Below are positions 15,535 through 24,785 of a DNA stretch of 64,000 nt, piece after piece. Position 1 is the first letter of the stretch. The number at the start of each line of letters is the position of its first letter. The translations under genes and the position numbers were made by a program. Source of the stretch: JBCBSK01 sp965250105 (lineage in GTDB: Bacteria; Pseudomonadota; Alphaproteobacteria; Rhizobiales; Tepidamorphaceae); NCBI GenBank assembly GCA_965250105.1, contig OZ252290.1, positions 2,046,001-2,110,000 of the forward strand, in the 5' to 3' direction. The notes under the pieces are model-generated. The model had not been told where the DNA came from. It saw only the letters and a list, made by a program, of their open reading frames with translations, and did no database searches.

Positions 15535-17565
15535 TCAGAACGGGCCGAAGCGGCGCTTGTCGTCGTCTTCGGTCAGGGCGCCGTCCGGGCCCGGATCGTC
15601 GGGCGGCGGCGGAAAGACCACGACGTCGTCATCTTCCGCCGATCGCGTCGACGCCGGCCCGGCTTCCTTCTGTCCCGACTGTGCCGCCATTGGCGCGACG
15701 CGCGGCGCGGCTGCCGTGGCGGGCGCTGCGGCTGATGGGGTGTCGGCCGGTTTCGTATCCGATGTTTTTGTCGCGGCGGCGGTCTGCTTTTCACCCGGCA
15801 CCGGCGCGGCGTCGCCCTGCTTGGCCGTCTCCGCCGCGTCCACGGTTGCCGAGGCCGTGGCGTCCTGGGACGTGGCGCTTGTCGTTCCGACATCTTTCGC
15901 CGCGAGGTCTTCCGGGCCACCGCCCGCGGTGGTCTGTGTTTCGGCTGGCGGTGCATCGACGGGACGCGTTTCGGCCGCGCCCGCCGTGTTGTTGTCCTGG
16001 GCAGCACCGTCAACCGCCTTATCCGGGGCGGGTGCTGGCGCGTTGTCGGCCGGTATGGAAACCGGCCGCGTTTCGACGGTCGTGTCCGATGGCGTCTCGG
16101 ACGGGGCGCCGGTCTTGGCCGCTGTCGTCACTGTCGCCGCCGTTGCCGTTGCCGCTGCGTCGGCCGGCGGCTCGGTCGCCGGCTGCATGGCGCGCGGCGA
16201 GACGTCGATCATCGGTGCCGGCGGGGCCAGCGGCGCGGCATCGGGCTCGACGGCGGCATCGAGGATCGTCGCCTGTTCGGCCTTGTCGTCCGGCGGCACG
16301 GTCCAGACATAGGCATCCGGCCGCCCGGTCACCGGCGATGTCGGCGCCCAGACATCGGTGACATGGCCGTCGGCGACCCAGGCCGGATCGCGCGGCGCGC
16401 GCAGGGCCCGCGCCAGCCATTGCCGCACCCGGCCGGTATCGCCGGTCTCCTCGTTCTCGATCTCGGCCATCATCAGACAGACGGAACGCTGCGGGCTGTC
16501 GCGCGTGTCGAGCGCCAACGCCTCGCGGGCCAGCGCGAAATCGCGCGCGTCGATCGCGGCCCGCGCCAGGGCGCGGCGGCCCTCGGCATTGCCAGGCAGC
16601 TTCTTCGACAGCGCCCGGGCGCGTTCGAGCCGGTCCTGGGTCGAATCGCCGGCGCGCATATGGGTATAGACGGCGGCGATGTCGGGATGCGGGCTGAGCT
16701 TCCAGCTGCGTTCCAGGATCTGGGTCGCCTTGGAGAACTTGCCGAGCTGGGCCGCGACGCGGCCCGCCACGACCGCCGCCGGCACCAGGTCGGGGGCGAG
16801 CTTATGCGCTTCAAGTGCCGCATTGAGGGCCGCTTCGGGCGCGGTATCCTCGTCGCGCAGCGCCGTCGCGGTCAGCAGCACCGCGCGCAGCCGCTGGCCG
16901 GTCTTCTTGTCGACGACCTTATAGCGGCGATTGCGGTCGAGACAGTCGAGCGCGCCGGTCCAATCGCCGGTGCGGGTGCGGGTCAGGAACACCGCATTGG
17001 CGGCCCAGGCCAGGCCCGGCGACCGTTTCACCGCTTCCTCGGCATAGAGGTCGGCGGCCTCCTGGTCGCCGACGCGGTCGGCCTGGACGAACAGGCCGTG
17101 CAGGCCGAGGAGAACGGTCTGTTCCTCGCCGAGCATGTCGGCGAAGGCTTGGCTCGCCTGGTCGTCGCGGCCAGCGAGCTGGGCGGCCTGCGCGCCGAGC
17201 AGGCCGGTCAGCGGTTCGTTGCGCAGGAGCTTCTGCGCCTCGCCGGCATGGTGTTCGGCGAGCCGCACATCGCCGGCGCCGATCGCGATCATGCCCTGCG
17301 ACAACGCGCGATAGCCGCGCATCTGCCGGCGGTGGCGGAAGAAATCGCCAACCGCGCGCGGCCCCCCGACGATCAGCCGATAGACCTGCCACAGGATAAC
17401 GGCGACGACGCAGAGCGCCAGGGCGGCGATGGCGAGCGCGACGAGATTGGTCTGGACCCGATAGTCCTGCCAGACCAGCACGACCTCGCCCGGCCGGTCG
17501 GCCAGCCAGGCGAAGCCGGCGCCGATCGCGGCGGTGAGGATCAGAAAAGCGATGATGCGGATCAT
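15535..17565 (-). CDS. hemY: HemY-type TPR membrane protein with long low-complexity tail
   Basis: 676 residues. The start at 17565 (MIRIIAFLILTAAIG) is preceded by GGAG. Two membrane segments (residues ~2-20 and ~43-62) and the YRLIVGGPRAVGDFFRHRR motif are the HemY_N signature, followed by helical TPR-like repeats to about residue 460. HemY proteins of this type are linked to heme synthesis by gene order, but their chemistry is not defined. The last ~200 residues are an Ala/Thr/Pro/Asp-rich tail, which makes this copy longer than the usual 400-550 residues. It follows the Mic60-like gene by 11 bases, and the hemC-hemD-Mic60-hemY order is well known in alphaproteobacteria. Confidence 0.88.
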   Translation of the reverse strand: MIRIIAFLILTAAIGAGFAWLADRPGEVVLVWQDYRVQTNLVALAIAALALCVVAVILWQVYRLIVGGPRAVGDFFRHRRQMRGYRALSQGMIAIGAGDVRLAEHHAGEAQKLLRNEPLTGLLGAQAAQLAGRDDQASQAFADMLGEEQTVLLGLHGLFVQADRVGDQEAADLYAEEAVKRSPGLAWAANAVFLTRTRTGDWTGALDCLDRNRRYKVVDKKTGQRLRAVLLTATALRDEDTAPEAALNAALEAHKLAPDLVPAAVVAGRVAAQLGKFSKATQILERSWKLSPHPDIAAVYTHMRAGDSTQDRLERARALSKKLPGNAEGRRALARAAIDARDFALAREALALDTRDSPQRSVCLMMAEIENEETGDTGRVRQWLARALRAPRDPAWVADGHVTDVWAPTSPVTGRPDAYVWTVPPDDKAEQATILDAAVEPDAAPLAPPAPMIDVSPRAMQPATEPPADAAATATAATVTTAAKTGAPSETPSDTTVETRPVSIPADNAPAPAPDKAVDGAAQDNNTAGAAETRPVDAPPAETQTTAGGGPEDLAAKDVGTTSATSQDATASATVDAAETAKQGDAAPVPGEKQTAAATKTSDTKPADTPSAAAPATAAAPRVAPMAAQSGQKEAGPASTRSAEDDDVVVFPPPPDDPGPDGALTEDDDKRRFGPF

Positions 17566-17576
17566 GCGCCGTCTCC

Positions 17577-19514
17577 TCAGCCGGAACCGGATCCGGACGG
17601 GCCGGAAATCGATTTCAGCATGTCGTCGAGCATGCCGTCCACCGCCTGTTCGGCGCCGACCCGTTCGGTCAGCGCCGCGCCCCAACTGGCGCTCGCCGTG
17701 CGTTCAGCCTCGCCCAGGCTTTGCCATTCGGTCAGCGCGGCGGCCATGTTGCCATCGGCCAGATCGGCCTCGATGCGCGAGACGATCGCATCGGGCGTGG
17801 TGCCTTCGGTCGCGCCGATGCGCCGGATCTGCACCACCGAGCGGGCATTGTCGAGAAGCCGCGCGGTGAAGGTTCCCGTCGTGTCGTCGCGTCCGGCGCC
17901 GAGGATGGCATCCGCTGCCGACGGGAAGTCGGCGATGATCTTGGCCGGGCTGGCGACGCCTTGCGTGCGGGCGGTGTCGAGCGCCTGCGGCAGCGTGGTG
18001 CCGTCGGGCAGGACGGCGGCGAGCGCGTCGATGGCCGGGCCCATGGCGCCGCCGCCGGCGAGCGCGTCGCGCACATTGGCGAGCGCCAGAGCGCGCGCCG
18101 CCCGGTTCGGATCGTCGACGCCGGCCGATTGTTCGAGCCGGCCGAGCCGCGTGTCGAGGCCGTCGACGGTGTTCGACAGCGTCGTCAGCGTGTCGCCGAG
18201 CCCCTGCACCGTGGTCTGAAGGCTGGTCAGGGTTTGGGTCAGCGTCGTCACGTCGTCCGACACCGTCTTCACCGTTGCATCTGAGGCCGAGGCCTGCGCG
18301 GTCACCGTGGCGAGGTTGCCGGTCAGATTGGAGATGTCCGACTGGACGGTCGCGAGCGTGTCCGGCACGCCGGCAAGGGCGGTGACCTGCGATTGCAGCG
18401 TGGCCAGCGCGTCCGCATCGCCGGCGTCCGGCTGCGGCAGGGCGGCGATCCGCGTATCGAGGTCGCTGACGGCGCTTTGCACGCTCGACAGGTTGCCTGA
18501 CAGGGTGTCGACCTTGGTTTCGAGATCGGTCAGGGCGTCGGCCGAGGCGGCGGTCGTGCCGTCCGCGGTCGCGGCCGCCGCGCCATTGCCGCTCGTCAAG
18601 GACGATACGCTGTCTTCGACCCGCTGTTCCAGCCGGGTGACCGTGTCGGTCAGCGCCGACAGAGCGGCATCGCGGCTCGCCAGCGCGCTATCGAGATCGG
18701 CGCCGCTGACGCCGCCGCCCGCGCCATTTTCCGTATCGCCCGTGGCGGGCTGGGCAGGTGCGGCTTCGAGATCGCTGATCCGGCCTTCGAGGGCGGTGAG
18801 GGCTGTCTGGGCATCGCCGGGCAATGCGTCGAGGCGCTGTTCGAGATTGGCCAGCCGGCCCTGAAGCGCCGTCGCATCGTCCGTCACCGATTGCGGCAGA
18901 TAGCCGAGCCAGGCGGCGGCGAGCGCGACGCCCATGGCGCCCACGGCCCCCAGCCCGCCGGCAATGGCGAAGGGTGCGTAGCCGATCCGTCGTCGTGATG
19001 GCGCGGAGCCGGCTTCGGCCGGTGCGCCGCGTGCCGAGGACGCGGTTGCCGTCGCCGACTTCGCCGACGCCGTCGCGGCGGATGCGGCCTTGGCCGTGTC
19101 GGCCTTGTCCTTGTCTGTCTTGCCTTTGTCGGGCGCGCTCCTGTCGGATGCGGCGGGCGTCTTGGACGGGCTAGCTGTCGATGCGGCCGGCTTCGCCGTG
19201 TCGGCCTTCGCAACATCCGGTTTCGAGGCATCGGGTTTCGGCGTCGTGGATGTCGATGTCGTGGGCGTCTCGGCTTTCGCGGCGCTGGCCTTGACGGTGT
19301 CCGCCGTCGTCTTGGCGGCAGAGGCGGTCGTGCCAGATTTGCCCCCCGTCCGGGCGGTCGAGCCCTTGCCTTGCGGAGATGTTTCTCGCGGAGAGGTCGC
19401 GCTCGTTTTGCCGGCCTTGTCCGCCGGCGTCACGTCCTTGGCCGCGAGGTCGATCGTCGGCGGTTTCACCGCCTTGCTCGCGGGCCGTTTCGGGGTCTTC
19501 TTGTCGTCGGCCAT
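17577..19514 (-). CDS. Mic60/mitofilin-like inner-membrane protein (COG4223)
   Basis: 645 residues. The ATG at 19514 has GGAG six bases upstream. The layout is a disordered Lys/Ala/Thr-rich N-terminus (~1-175), one membrane helix (~181-203), a long coiled-coil-like region (~210-430, repeated LDTRI, LEQRV and VDTLSG heptads) and a C-terminal mitofilin-like region. In alphaproteobacteria this protein is the homologue of mitochondrial Mic60, which shapes inner-membrane invaginations, and its gene sits between hemD and hemY as here. The cytoplasmic tail is poorly conserved by nature. The call rests on architecture plus position. Confidence 0.82.
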   Translation of the reverse strand: MADDKKTPKRPASKAVKPPTIDLAAKDVTPADKAGKTSATSPRETSPQGKGSTARTGGKSGTTASAAKTTADTVKASAAKAETPTTSTSTTPKPDASKPDVAKADTAKPAASTASPSKTPAASDRSAPDKGKTDKDKADTAKAASAATASAKSATATASSARGAPAEAGSAPSRRRIGYAPFAIAGGLGAVGAMGVALAAAWLGYLPQSVTDDATALQGRLANLEQRLDALPGDAQTALTALEGRISDLEAAPAQPATGDTENGAGGGVSGADLDSALASRDAALSALTDTVTRLEQRVEDSVSSLTSGNGAAAATADGTTAASADALTDLETKVDTLSGNLSSVQSAVSDLDTRIAALPQPDAGDADALATLQSQVTALAGVPDTLATVQSDISNLTGNLATVTAQASASDATVKTVSDDVTTLTQTLTSLQTTVQGLGDTLTTLSNTVDGLDTRLGRLEQSAGVDDPNRAARALALANVRDALAGGGAMGPAIDALAAVLPDGTTLPQALDTARTQGVASPAKIIADFPSAADAILGAGRDDTTGTFTARLLDNARSVVQIRRIGATEGTTPDAIVSRIEADLADGNMAAALTEWQSLGEAERTASASWGAALTERVGAEQAVDGMLDDMLKSISGPSGSGSG

Positions 19515-19586
19515 GTGGCTCTCCGCCCTATGCTCCGCCACCGCCCGGAGATGCCGGACGGATCCGTCGAACCGTTATAAACAGGT

Positions 19587-20381
19587 TCATCCCTGTCTGT
19601 CGCCACAGTATGCGGCCAAAGCGTCCAGAAGTCCCGCCTCGTCGGGATGGGCGGCGATCGACAGGTCCGGTTTTTCTGTCGCGCCCGCCCGATCGCCCCC
19701 GTCATTGGCGAAGCCGGCGCGAACAGCGTCGGCCACCGCCTGTGACAAGCAGACATGGTGGCAGGCCGCGAGATCGACGAGAACGCCGTCGCGTCGCGCC
19801 GCATCACAGACGGCGCGCGCGCTGCGCGGCGAAAAATGCAGGGCCGCGTCGATCCGCCCCCGTCGCAGATCCGCGCGGGCAATGTCATTGAGATGATCGC
19901 GCGCGATCGCTTCATAGACGATGCGGTCGATCACGCCGGGGCCGTCGGGCAAGAGTGTTTCGAGCGGGCGGGCGACATCGCGGCCGCGCAAGAAGAGGAG
20001 CGGCGGCCCGTCGCGGGCCAGCGCGCGGTCGAGGTTCTGGGCAAGGCTTCTGACATCCTTGCCGCCCGACCTGATGTCGAGTGCCGGGCCGAAAGGCGCA
20101 TTGCGCAACAGATCGGCCGCCTTATCGCCGACGCAGAAGACCGGCTGCGCCGTCAACTGGTTGGCCTCTGAATGGGCCAGCGCCGCGCTGGCCGCATTGG
20201 CGCTCGTCATGACGACCGCCGAGAATGGTCCGGTCGGCCAGTCGAAATCGCATGTCCTGATGTCGAGCACCGGCGACAGCACCGCTTCATGGCCGAGATC
20301 GGCGAGGCGCGCCGCGAGCCGCCGGCCCTCGGCCTCGGGCCGCGTGATCAGGACACGCAGACCCGTCGCGCCGTCAGCCAT
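19587..20381 (-). CDS. hemD: Uroporphyrinogen-III synthase
   Basis: 264 residues from ATG 20381 (MADGATGLRVLITRPE). The N-terminal RVLITRPEAEG and later VMTSANAASAA, FCVGDKAADLL and ALHFSPRSARAV segments match the two-lobed HemD family. It closes and inverts ring D of hydroxymethylbilane to make uroporphyrinogen III. The start overlaps the end of hemC by 8 bases, so the two consecutive enzymes are coupled. HemD sequences are divergent, and the call is strengthened by hemC. Confidence 0.9.
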   Translation of the reverse strand: MADGATGLRVLITRPEAEGRRLAARLADLGHEAVLSPVLDIRTCDFDWPTGPFSAVVMTSANAASAALAHSEANQLTAQPVFCVGDKAADLLRNAPFGPALDIRSGGKDVRSLAQNLDRALARDGPPLLFLRGRDVARPLETLLPDGPGVIDRIVYEAIARDHLNDIARADLRRGRIDAALHFSPRSARAVCDAARRDGVLVDLAACHHVCLSQAVADAVRAGFANDGGDRAGATEKPDLSIAAHPDEAGLLDALAAYCGDRQG

Positions 20382-21363
20382 CGCCGGTATTGGCGCCGGC
20401 GCTGGCCAGGATGCGCGCCATCGTGTCGGCGCCGGCCGACGCGCGCACCTCGCGCCCCGCATCGGCGCCGATGCGGGCGGCATCGGCCGCGCTGGATGCC
20501 GCGTCCCGCCGGCGGGCTTCGAAACTCTCGCTGCCGTCCGGCATCAGGATCATGCCGCGAAAGCCGAGATCACCGTTTTCGGCGACCGCATGTCCCGCGA
20601 TCGGCGTGCGGCAGGAGCCGTCGAGTTCGCGCAGGAAGGCGCGTTCGGTGGCGAGCGCCAAGGCCGTCGGCATATGGTTCAGCCGGTCGACCAGCGGGCC
20701 GATCTCGGCATCGTCGCTCCGCGTCTCGACACAGATCGCGCCCTGGCCGATGGCCGGCGGGAACATGTCGGGATTGAGTTGTTCGGTGATCTCGTGGGCC
20801 ATGTCGAGCCGCTTCAGCCCCGCCGTGGCGAGCAGCGTGGCATCGACCACCCCGTTGCGCAGCTTCTTCAGCCGCGTCTGGACATTGCCGCGAAAGGTCA
20901 CGACGGTGACGTCGGGCCGCATGCGCCGCACCAAAGCCTGACGGCGCAGCGAGGCGGTGCCGACGACCGCCCCCTGGCGCAGCTCAGACAGGGTCGGCGC
21001 GGTGCCGCCGATGACCGCGTCCGATACGTCCTCGCGTTCGAGAAAGGCCGCCAGCACGAGCCCGTCCGGCAACACCGTCGGCATGTCCTTCGACGAATGC
21101 ACCGCGAGATCGAGCGAGCCGTCGGTCAGCCCGTCCTCGATCTCCTTGGTGAACAGGCCCTTGCCGCCGATCTCCGACAAGGGCCGGTCGAGCACCTTGT
21201 CGCCGGTCGTCGTGATGACAACGATCTCCACGCTATCGGGGTCGAGACCGTTCTCGACGATCAGCCGGTCGCGCACGTGATGGGCCTGGTAGAGCGCCAG
21301 CGGGCTGCCGCGGGTTCCGATGCGGATGGGCCTGGACGGTTTGGCGGACGAAGCGGTGGACAT
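20374..21363 (-). CDS. hemC: Porphobilinogen deaminase (hydroxymethylbilane synthase)
   Basis: 329 residues from ATG 21363. The N-terminal IRIGTRGSPLALYQ, the VVITTTGDKVLDRPL and GGKGLFTKEIE loops, HSSKDMP, and the cofactor-bearing cysteine in ELDGSCRTPIAGHA are all intact. It polymerises four porphobilinogens on a dipyrromethane cofactor. It is the first gene of the minus-strand heme/Mic60 cluster and diverges from tsaD across 220 bases. Confidence 0.97.
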   Translation of the reverse strand: MSTASSAKPSRPIRIGTRGSPLALYQAHHVRDRLIVENGLDPDSVEIVVITTTGDKVLDRPLSEIGGKGLFTKEIEDGLTDGSLDLAVHSSKDMPTVLPDGLVLAAFLEREDVSDAVIGGTAPTLSELRQGAVVGTASLRRQALVRRMRPDVTVVTFRGNVQTRLKKLRNGVVDATLLATAGLKRLDMAHEITEQLNPDMFPPAIGQGAICVETRSDDAEIGPLVDRLNHMPTALALATERAFLRELDGSCRTPIAGHAVAENGDLGFRGMILMPDGSESFEARRRDAASSAADAARIGADAGREVRASAGADTMARILASAGANTGDG

Positions 21364-21583
21364 GGTGGAAAAGCTGACGGAAGGAGCAGAGGGCGGCGGC
21401 CGCGATGGATCGGCCGCGCGCGGGCGCATGGGATGACAAGTCGGTTGCGGGAAGACTATAGAGATCGCGCGACTGCCCGCAATGCGGCTTCCCCCGGACA
21501 TCGCCCCCAAGACGTCGTTGCTGGACGGGCCTTCCGGACAGAGCCCTAGGATGGCGGCGCGGAACAGGTGCGAGAGCCGCTGA

Positions 21584-22669
21584 ATGATCGTTCTGGGTAT
21601 CGAGACGAGTTGCGACGAGACCGCTGCCGCGGTGGTGCGTCATCTGTCGGACGATGACGGCGCCATCCTGTCGAGCATCGTCCTGAGCCAGCTCGACGAT
21701 CACCGGGCCTTTGGCGGAGTGGTGCCGGAAATCGCCGCCCGCGCTCATGTTTCCGCGCTCGACGGCGTCATCGCCACGGCGCTCGAGACGGCCGGCGTGA
21801 CGCTCGATGAGGTCGACGCCATCGCCGCCACCGCCGGACCGGGCCTGATCGGCGGGCTCCTCGTCGGCACGGTGACGGCGAAGGCGATGGCGCTTGCCAC
21901 GGCCAAGCCCTATGTTGCGATCAACCATCTCGAAGCCCATGCGCTGACCGCCCTTCTGACCGATCGCGTCGTGCCGCCCTTCCTCGTCCTTTTGGTCTCG
22001 GGCGGACACAGCGAATTGGTGCTGGTCGATGACATCGGCCGTTACAACCGGCTCGGCGGCACGATCGACGATGCCGCCGGCGAGGCCTTCGACAAGACCG
22101 CCAAGCTGCTGGGGCTTGGCTATCCGGGTGGTCCGGCGGTGGAACGCCGGGCACGCGCCGGCGATCCGACGCGCTTCGACCTGCCGAGGCCGCTTATCGG
22201 GCGGCCTGGCTGCGATTTCTCCTTCGCCGGACTGAAGACGGCGCTGCGGACCGAGGCCGAGCGGCTGGTCCCCTTGCGGGATCGCGATATCGACGATCTC
22301 TGCGCCGGGTTCCAGGCGGCGATCGCTGACTGCCTCGCGGTGCAGACCGGCAAGGCCATGCGGATGGCCGAGGAACACGGCATGTCGCGGCCCGATACGC
22401 TGGTGGTGTCCGGTGGCGTCGCGGCGAATGGCGCGCTACGCCTCAGGCTCGCCGAGACGGCGGAATCGCATGATTGGCGCTTTGTCGCGCCGCCGCTCGA
22501 TCTGTGCGGTGACAATGCGGCGATGATCGCCTGGGCCGGGGCGTTGCGGGCTGCGCGAGGCCAGTCCGACCTTCTGGATGGGCCGAGCTTGCCGCGCTGG
22601 CCGCTCGATGCTTTGGCACCACCATCCGATGGAACGGCGGCTTCCGACAGCCGGCCATCGACCGCATGA
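21584..22669 (+). CDS. tsaD: tRNA N6-threonylcarbamoyladenosine transferase
   Basis: 361 residues. The N-terminal GIETSCDETAAAVV, the metal-binding NHLEAHAL (His115, His119), VSGGHSELV and a late CGDNAAMIAWAG match TsaD/Gcp. With TsaB and TsaE it makes the t6A modification at position 37 of ANN-decoding tRNAs, which include the tRNA-Thr genes in this window. Its stop overlaps the gpsA start as ATGA. Confidence 0.97.
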   Translation: MIVLGIETSCDETAAAVVRHLSDDDGAILSSIVLSQLDDHRAFGGVVPEIAARAHVSALDGVIATALETAGVTLDEVDAIAATAGPGLIGGLLVGTVTAKAMALATAKPYVAINHLEAHALTALLTDRVVPPFLVLLVSGGHSELVLVDDIGRYNRLGGTIDDAAGEAFDKTAKLLGLGYPGGPAVERRARAGDPTRFDLPRPLIGRPGCDFSFAGLKTALRTEAERLVPLRDRDIDDLCAGFQAAIADCLAVQTGKAMRMAEEHGMSRPDTLVVSGGVAANGALRLRLAETAESHDWRFVAPPLDLCGDNAAMIAWAGALRAARGQSDLLDGPSLPRWPLDALAPPSDGTAASDSRPSTA

Positions 22670-23682
22670 CCGGGGCAGCTTCCGAAATGCATATCGATCA
22701 TATCGGGGTAGTCGGCGCCGGCGCCTGGGGCACCGCCTTGGCGCAGGCCTGCGCGCGCGCCGGGCGCCGGGTCACGCTGTGGGCGCGCGATGCCGATCAT
22801 GTCGCGGCGCTGGCCCGCGCTCGCGAGAACGCCGCCTACCTGCCCGGCATCGGGCTCGATGACGCGATCGTCTCGACGGCCGACATGCAACGGCTTGCCG
22901 CCGCCGATGCCCTGTTGCTGGTCGTGCCGGCGCAGGCCCTGCGCGGCGTCGCGTCATCGCTGTCGGCCGTCATCGGCGACGACCGTCCGGTCGTGATCTG
23001 CGCCAAGGGGATCGAACGGGGCAGCGGCGCGCTGATGTGCGACGTGCTCGCCGAGGCGCTGCCGGCCGCGACGCCGGCCATCCTGTCAGGCCCGAGCTTC
23101 GCCGCCGATGTCGCGCGCGGCCTGCCGACCGCCGTCACCCTGGCGGCCCGCGACGCAGACCTTGGCGAGGCGCTCGTCCGTGCCATCGGGCATACCGCGT
23201 TCCGACCCTATCTCACCGACGATATTGTCGGGGTCGAGATCGGCGGGGCGATGAAGAACGTGCTGGCGATCGCCTGCGGCATCGTCGCGGGCAAGAAGCT
23301 CGGCGCCAGCGCCGGCGCGGCGCTGACGGCGCGCGGTTTCGCCGAACTCGTCCGCTTCGGCACCGCGCTCGGCGCCCGGCCCGAAACCCTGTCGGGTCTG
23401 TCTGGGCTCGGCGATCTCATCCTGACCGCGACCAGCCCGCAGTCGCGCAATTTCGCTCTCGGCACGGCGCTCGGTGCCGGCGGAACGATCGAGGACGCGG
23501 CACGGGACACGCCGGCGCTCGCCGAAGGCATGTGGACGGCCGGCGCGTTGATGGCGCGCGCCGACGATCTCGGCGTCGATCTGCCGATCTCGTCGGCGGT
23601 CAGCGAGATCGTCGCCGGCCGGCTGACGGTCGATGCCGCGATCGAGACCCTGCTGGCGCGGCCGTTTCGCCGCGAAGGTTGA
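22666..23682 (+). CDS. gpsA: Glycerol-3-phosphate dehydrogenase, NAD(P)+
   Basis: 338 residues if it starts at the ATG overlapping the tsaD stop; an ATG at 22687 is also possible. It has a Rossmann GVVGAGAWGTALA near the N-terminus, AKGIERGSG, SGPSFAADVARGLPT and the catalytic lysine in GGAMKNVLAIA. It reduces dihydroxyacetone phosphate to sn-glycerol-3-phosphate for phospholipid synthesis. Transcribed with tsaD. Confidence 0.96.
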   Translation: MTGAASEMHIDHIGVVGAGAWGTALAQACARAGRRVTLWARDADHVAALARARENAAYLPGIGLDDAIVSTADMQRLAAADALLLVVPAQALRGVASSLSAVIGDDRPVVICAKGIERGSGALMCDVLAEALPAATPAILSGPSFAADVARGLPTAVTLAARDADLGEALVRAIGHTAFRPYLTDDIVGVEIGGAMKNVLAIACGIVAGKKLGASAGAALTARGFAELVRFGTALGARPETLSGLSGLGDLILTATSPQSRNFALGTALGAGGTIEDAARDTPALAEGMWTAGALMARADDLGVDLPISSAVSEIVAGRLTVDAAIETLLARPFRREG

Positions 23683-23784
23683 CAACCGCGTTTATCCCAT
23701 GACCCGGCACCCCAAGAACCCGTCCCCTATGGACCGCGCGCCGCGCGCGGCCTAAACACGTCGCCGAACCGAAGGAGACCCCGT

Positions 23785-24072
23785 ATGCTCTATGCCGTGT
23801 CCGCGCTCGACAAGGCGGATCATCTCGCCGTTCGGATGGAGAACCGGCCGGCTCATCTGGACTTCCTTAACGCCAATACCGATCGCATCCGGATCGCCGG
23901 CCCCTATCTGTCCGGCGACGATGGCGATCCGATCGGCAGTTTCCTGATCGTCGAGGCGGATAGCGAACCGGCCGTCGAGGCGCTCCTGGCGCAAGACCCC
24001 TATGCCAAGGCCGGCCTGTTCGACACGGTCGAGATCCGGCCGTGGAAATGGGTCGTCGGCGCGCCGCAATAG
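23785..24072 (+). CDS. YciI-like protein
   Basis: 95 residues with the compact YCII ferredoxin-like fold: MLYAVSALDK, then RPAHLDFL, GPYLSGDDGDPIGSFLIVEA and a PYAKAGLFDTVEIRPWKW end. The conserved His of RPAHLDFL and an acidic residue form the presumed active site. A GGAG-type site precedes the ATG. In alphaproteobacteria YciI often follows gpsA and precedes an EVE protein, as here. The biochemical role is unknown. Confidence 0.88.
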   Translation: MLYAVSALDKADHLAVRMENRPAHLDFLNANTDRIRIAGPYLSGDDGDPIGSFLIVEADSEPAVEALLAQDPYAKAGLFDTVEIRPWKWVVGAPQ

Positions 24073-24085
24073 GGGGAGCCGCGGC

Positions 24086-24535
24086 ATGAACTACTGGCTG
24101 TTCAAATCGGAACCCTTCAAATGGTCCTGGGACCAGCAGAAGGCCAAGGGTGACACCGGTGAGGAATGGGACGGCGTGCGCAACTATCAGGCACGCAACT
24201 TCATGCGGGCGATGGCGGTCGGCGATCGCGGCTTCTTCTACCATTCCAATGAAGGCAAGGAGATCGTCGGTATCGTCGAGGTCTCGGCCGAGGCGCATCC
24301 GGATTCGACGACCGATGACGCGCGCTGGGAATGCGTCGACATCCGCGCCTTGGCCGATGTGCCGCGCCCGGTCACGCTGGCCGAGATCAAGGAGACGCCG
24401 GAACTCGCCGAGATGGCGCTCGTCAAGTCGATGCGGCTCTCGGTGCAGCCGGTGACAGAGGCCGAATGGCGCTTCGTCTGCCGCATGGGCGGCATCGATG
24501 CCGACACGCTCAAGCCGTTGCCCGCCTTGGGCTAA
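24086..24535 (+). CDS. EVE-domain protein
   Basis: 149 residues starting MNYWLFKSEP, with WDGVRNYQARNFMRAM, FYHSNEGKEIVGIVEV and a PVTEAEW region: the complete EVE domain (PUA/YTH-like). EVE proteins are thought to read modified bases. This housekeeping type is usually in a conserved gpsA-yciI-EVE order and is distinct from EVE domains fused to restriction enzymes. It begins 13 bases after the YciI stop and ends before a terminator hairpin. Confidence 0.92.
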   Translation: MNYWLFKSEPFKWSWDQQKAKGDTGEEWDGVRNYQARNFMRAMAVGDRGFFYHSNEGKEIVGIVEVSAEAHPDSTTDDARWECVDIRALADVPRPVTLAEIKETPELAEMALVKSMRLSVQPVTEAEWRFVCRMGGIDADTLKPLPALG

Positions 24536-24560
24536 GTCTTGGCGTTATCAGGGTCGCCTT

Positions 24561-24592
24561 GCCGCCTGCGTAAAAACGGGCGGCTTTCCTTT
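24561..24592 (+). terminator. Rho-independent terminator after the EVE gene
   Basis: GCCGCC (24561-24566) pairs with GGCGGC (24579-24584), extended by CGT/ACG, and is followed by TTTCCTTT. It closes the tsaD-gpsA-yciI-EVE unit. Confidence 0.7.
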
Positions 24593-24616
24593 CCAGACCG
24601 TTGTCTCGATTGATCT

Positions 24617-24662
24617 CTATCCGTGTGATAATATTATCCGGTCCTAATATCCTTATGGATAG
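24617..24662. promoter_or_regulatory. Nested palindromes upstream of the LuxR-type regulator
   Basis: GATAATATTATC (24627-24638) is a perfect 12-base palindrome inside a wider inverted pair, CTATCC (24617-24622) and GGATAG (24657-24662). The stretch is the most AT-rich part of the local backbone and lies 125-170 bases before the response regulator start. It may be its operator or promoter; no factor can be named. Confidence 0.4.
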
Positions 24663-24785
24663 TTTGGGGATGACATGAGACCGCGTAGGGTCGCCGGCGC
24701 TCGTCTTGGTGGTCTTCCGTCGCCGGGCTTGCCTCTTGTTCGGACACTGATCTGACCGCGGATCTCTTCTAGAAGGACTTCAGCC

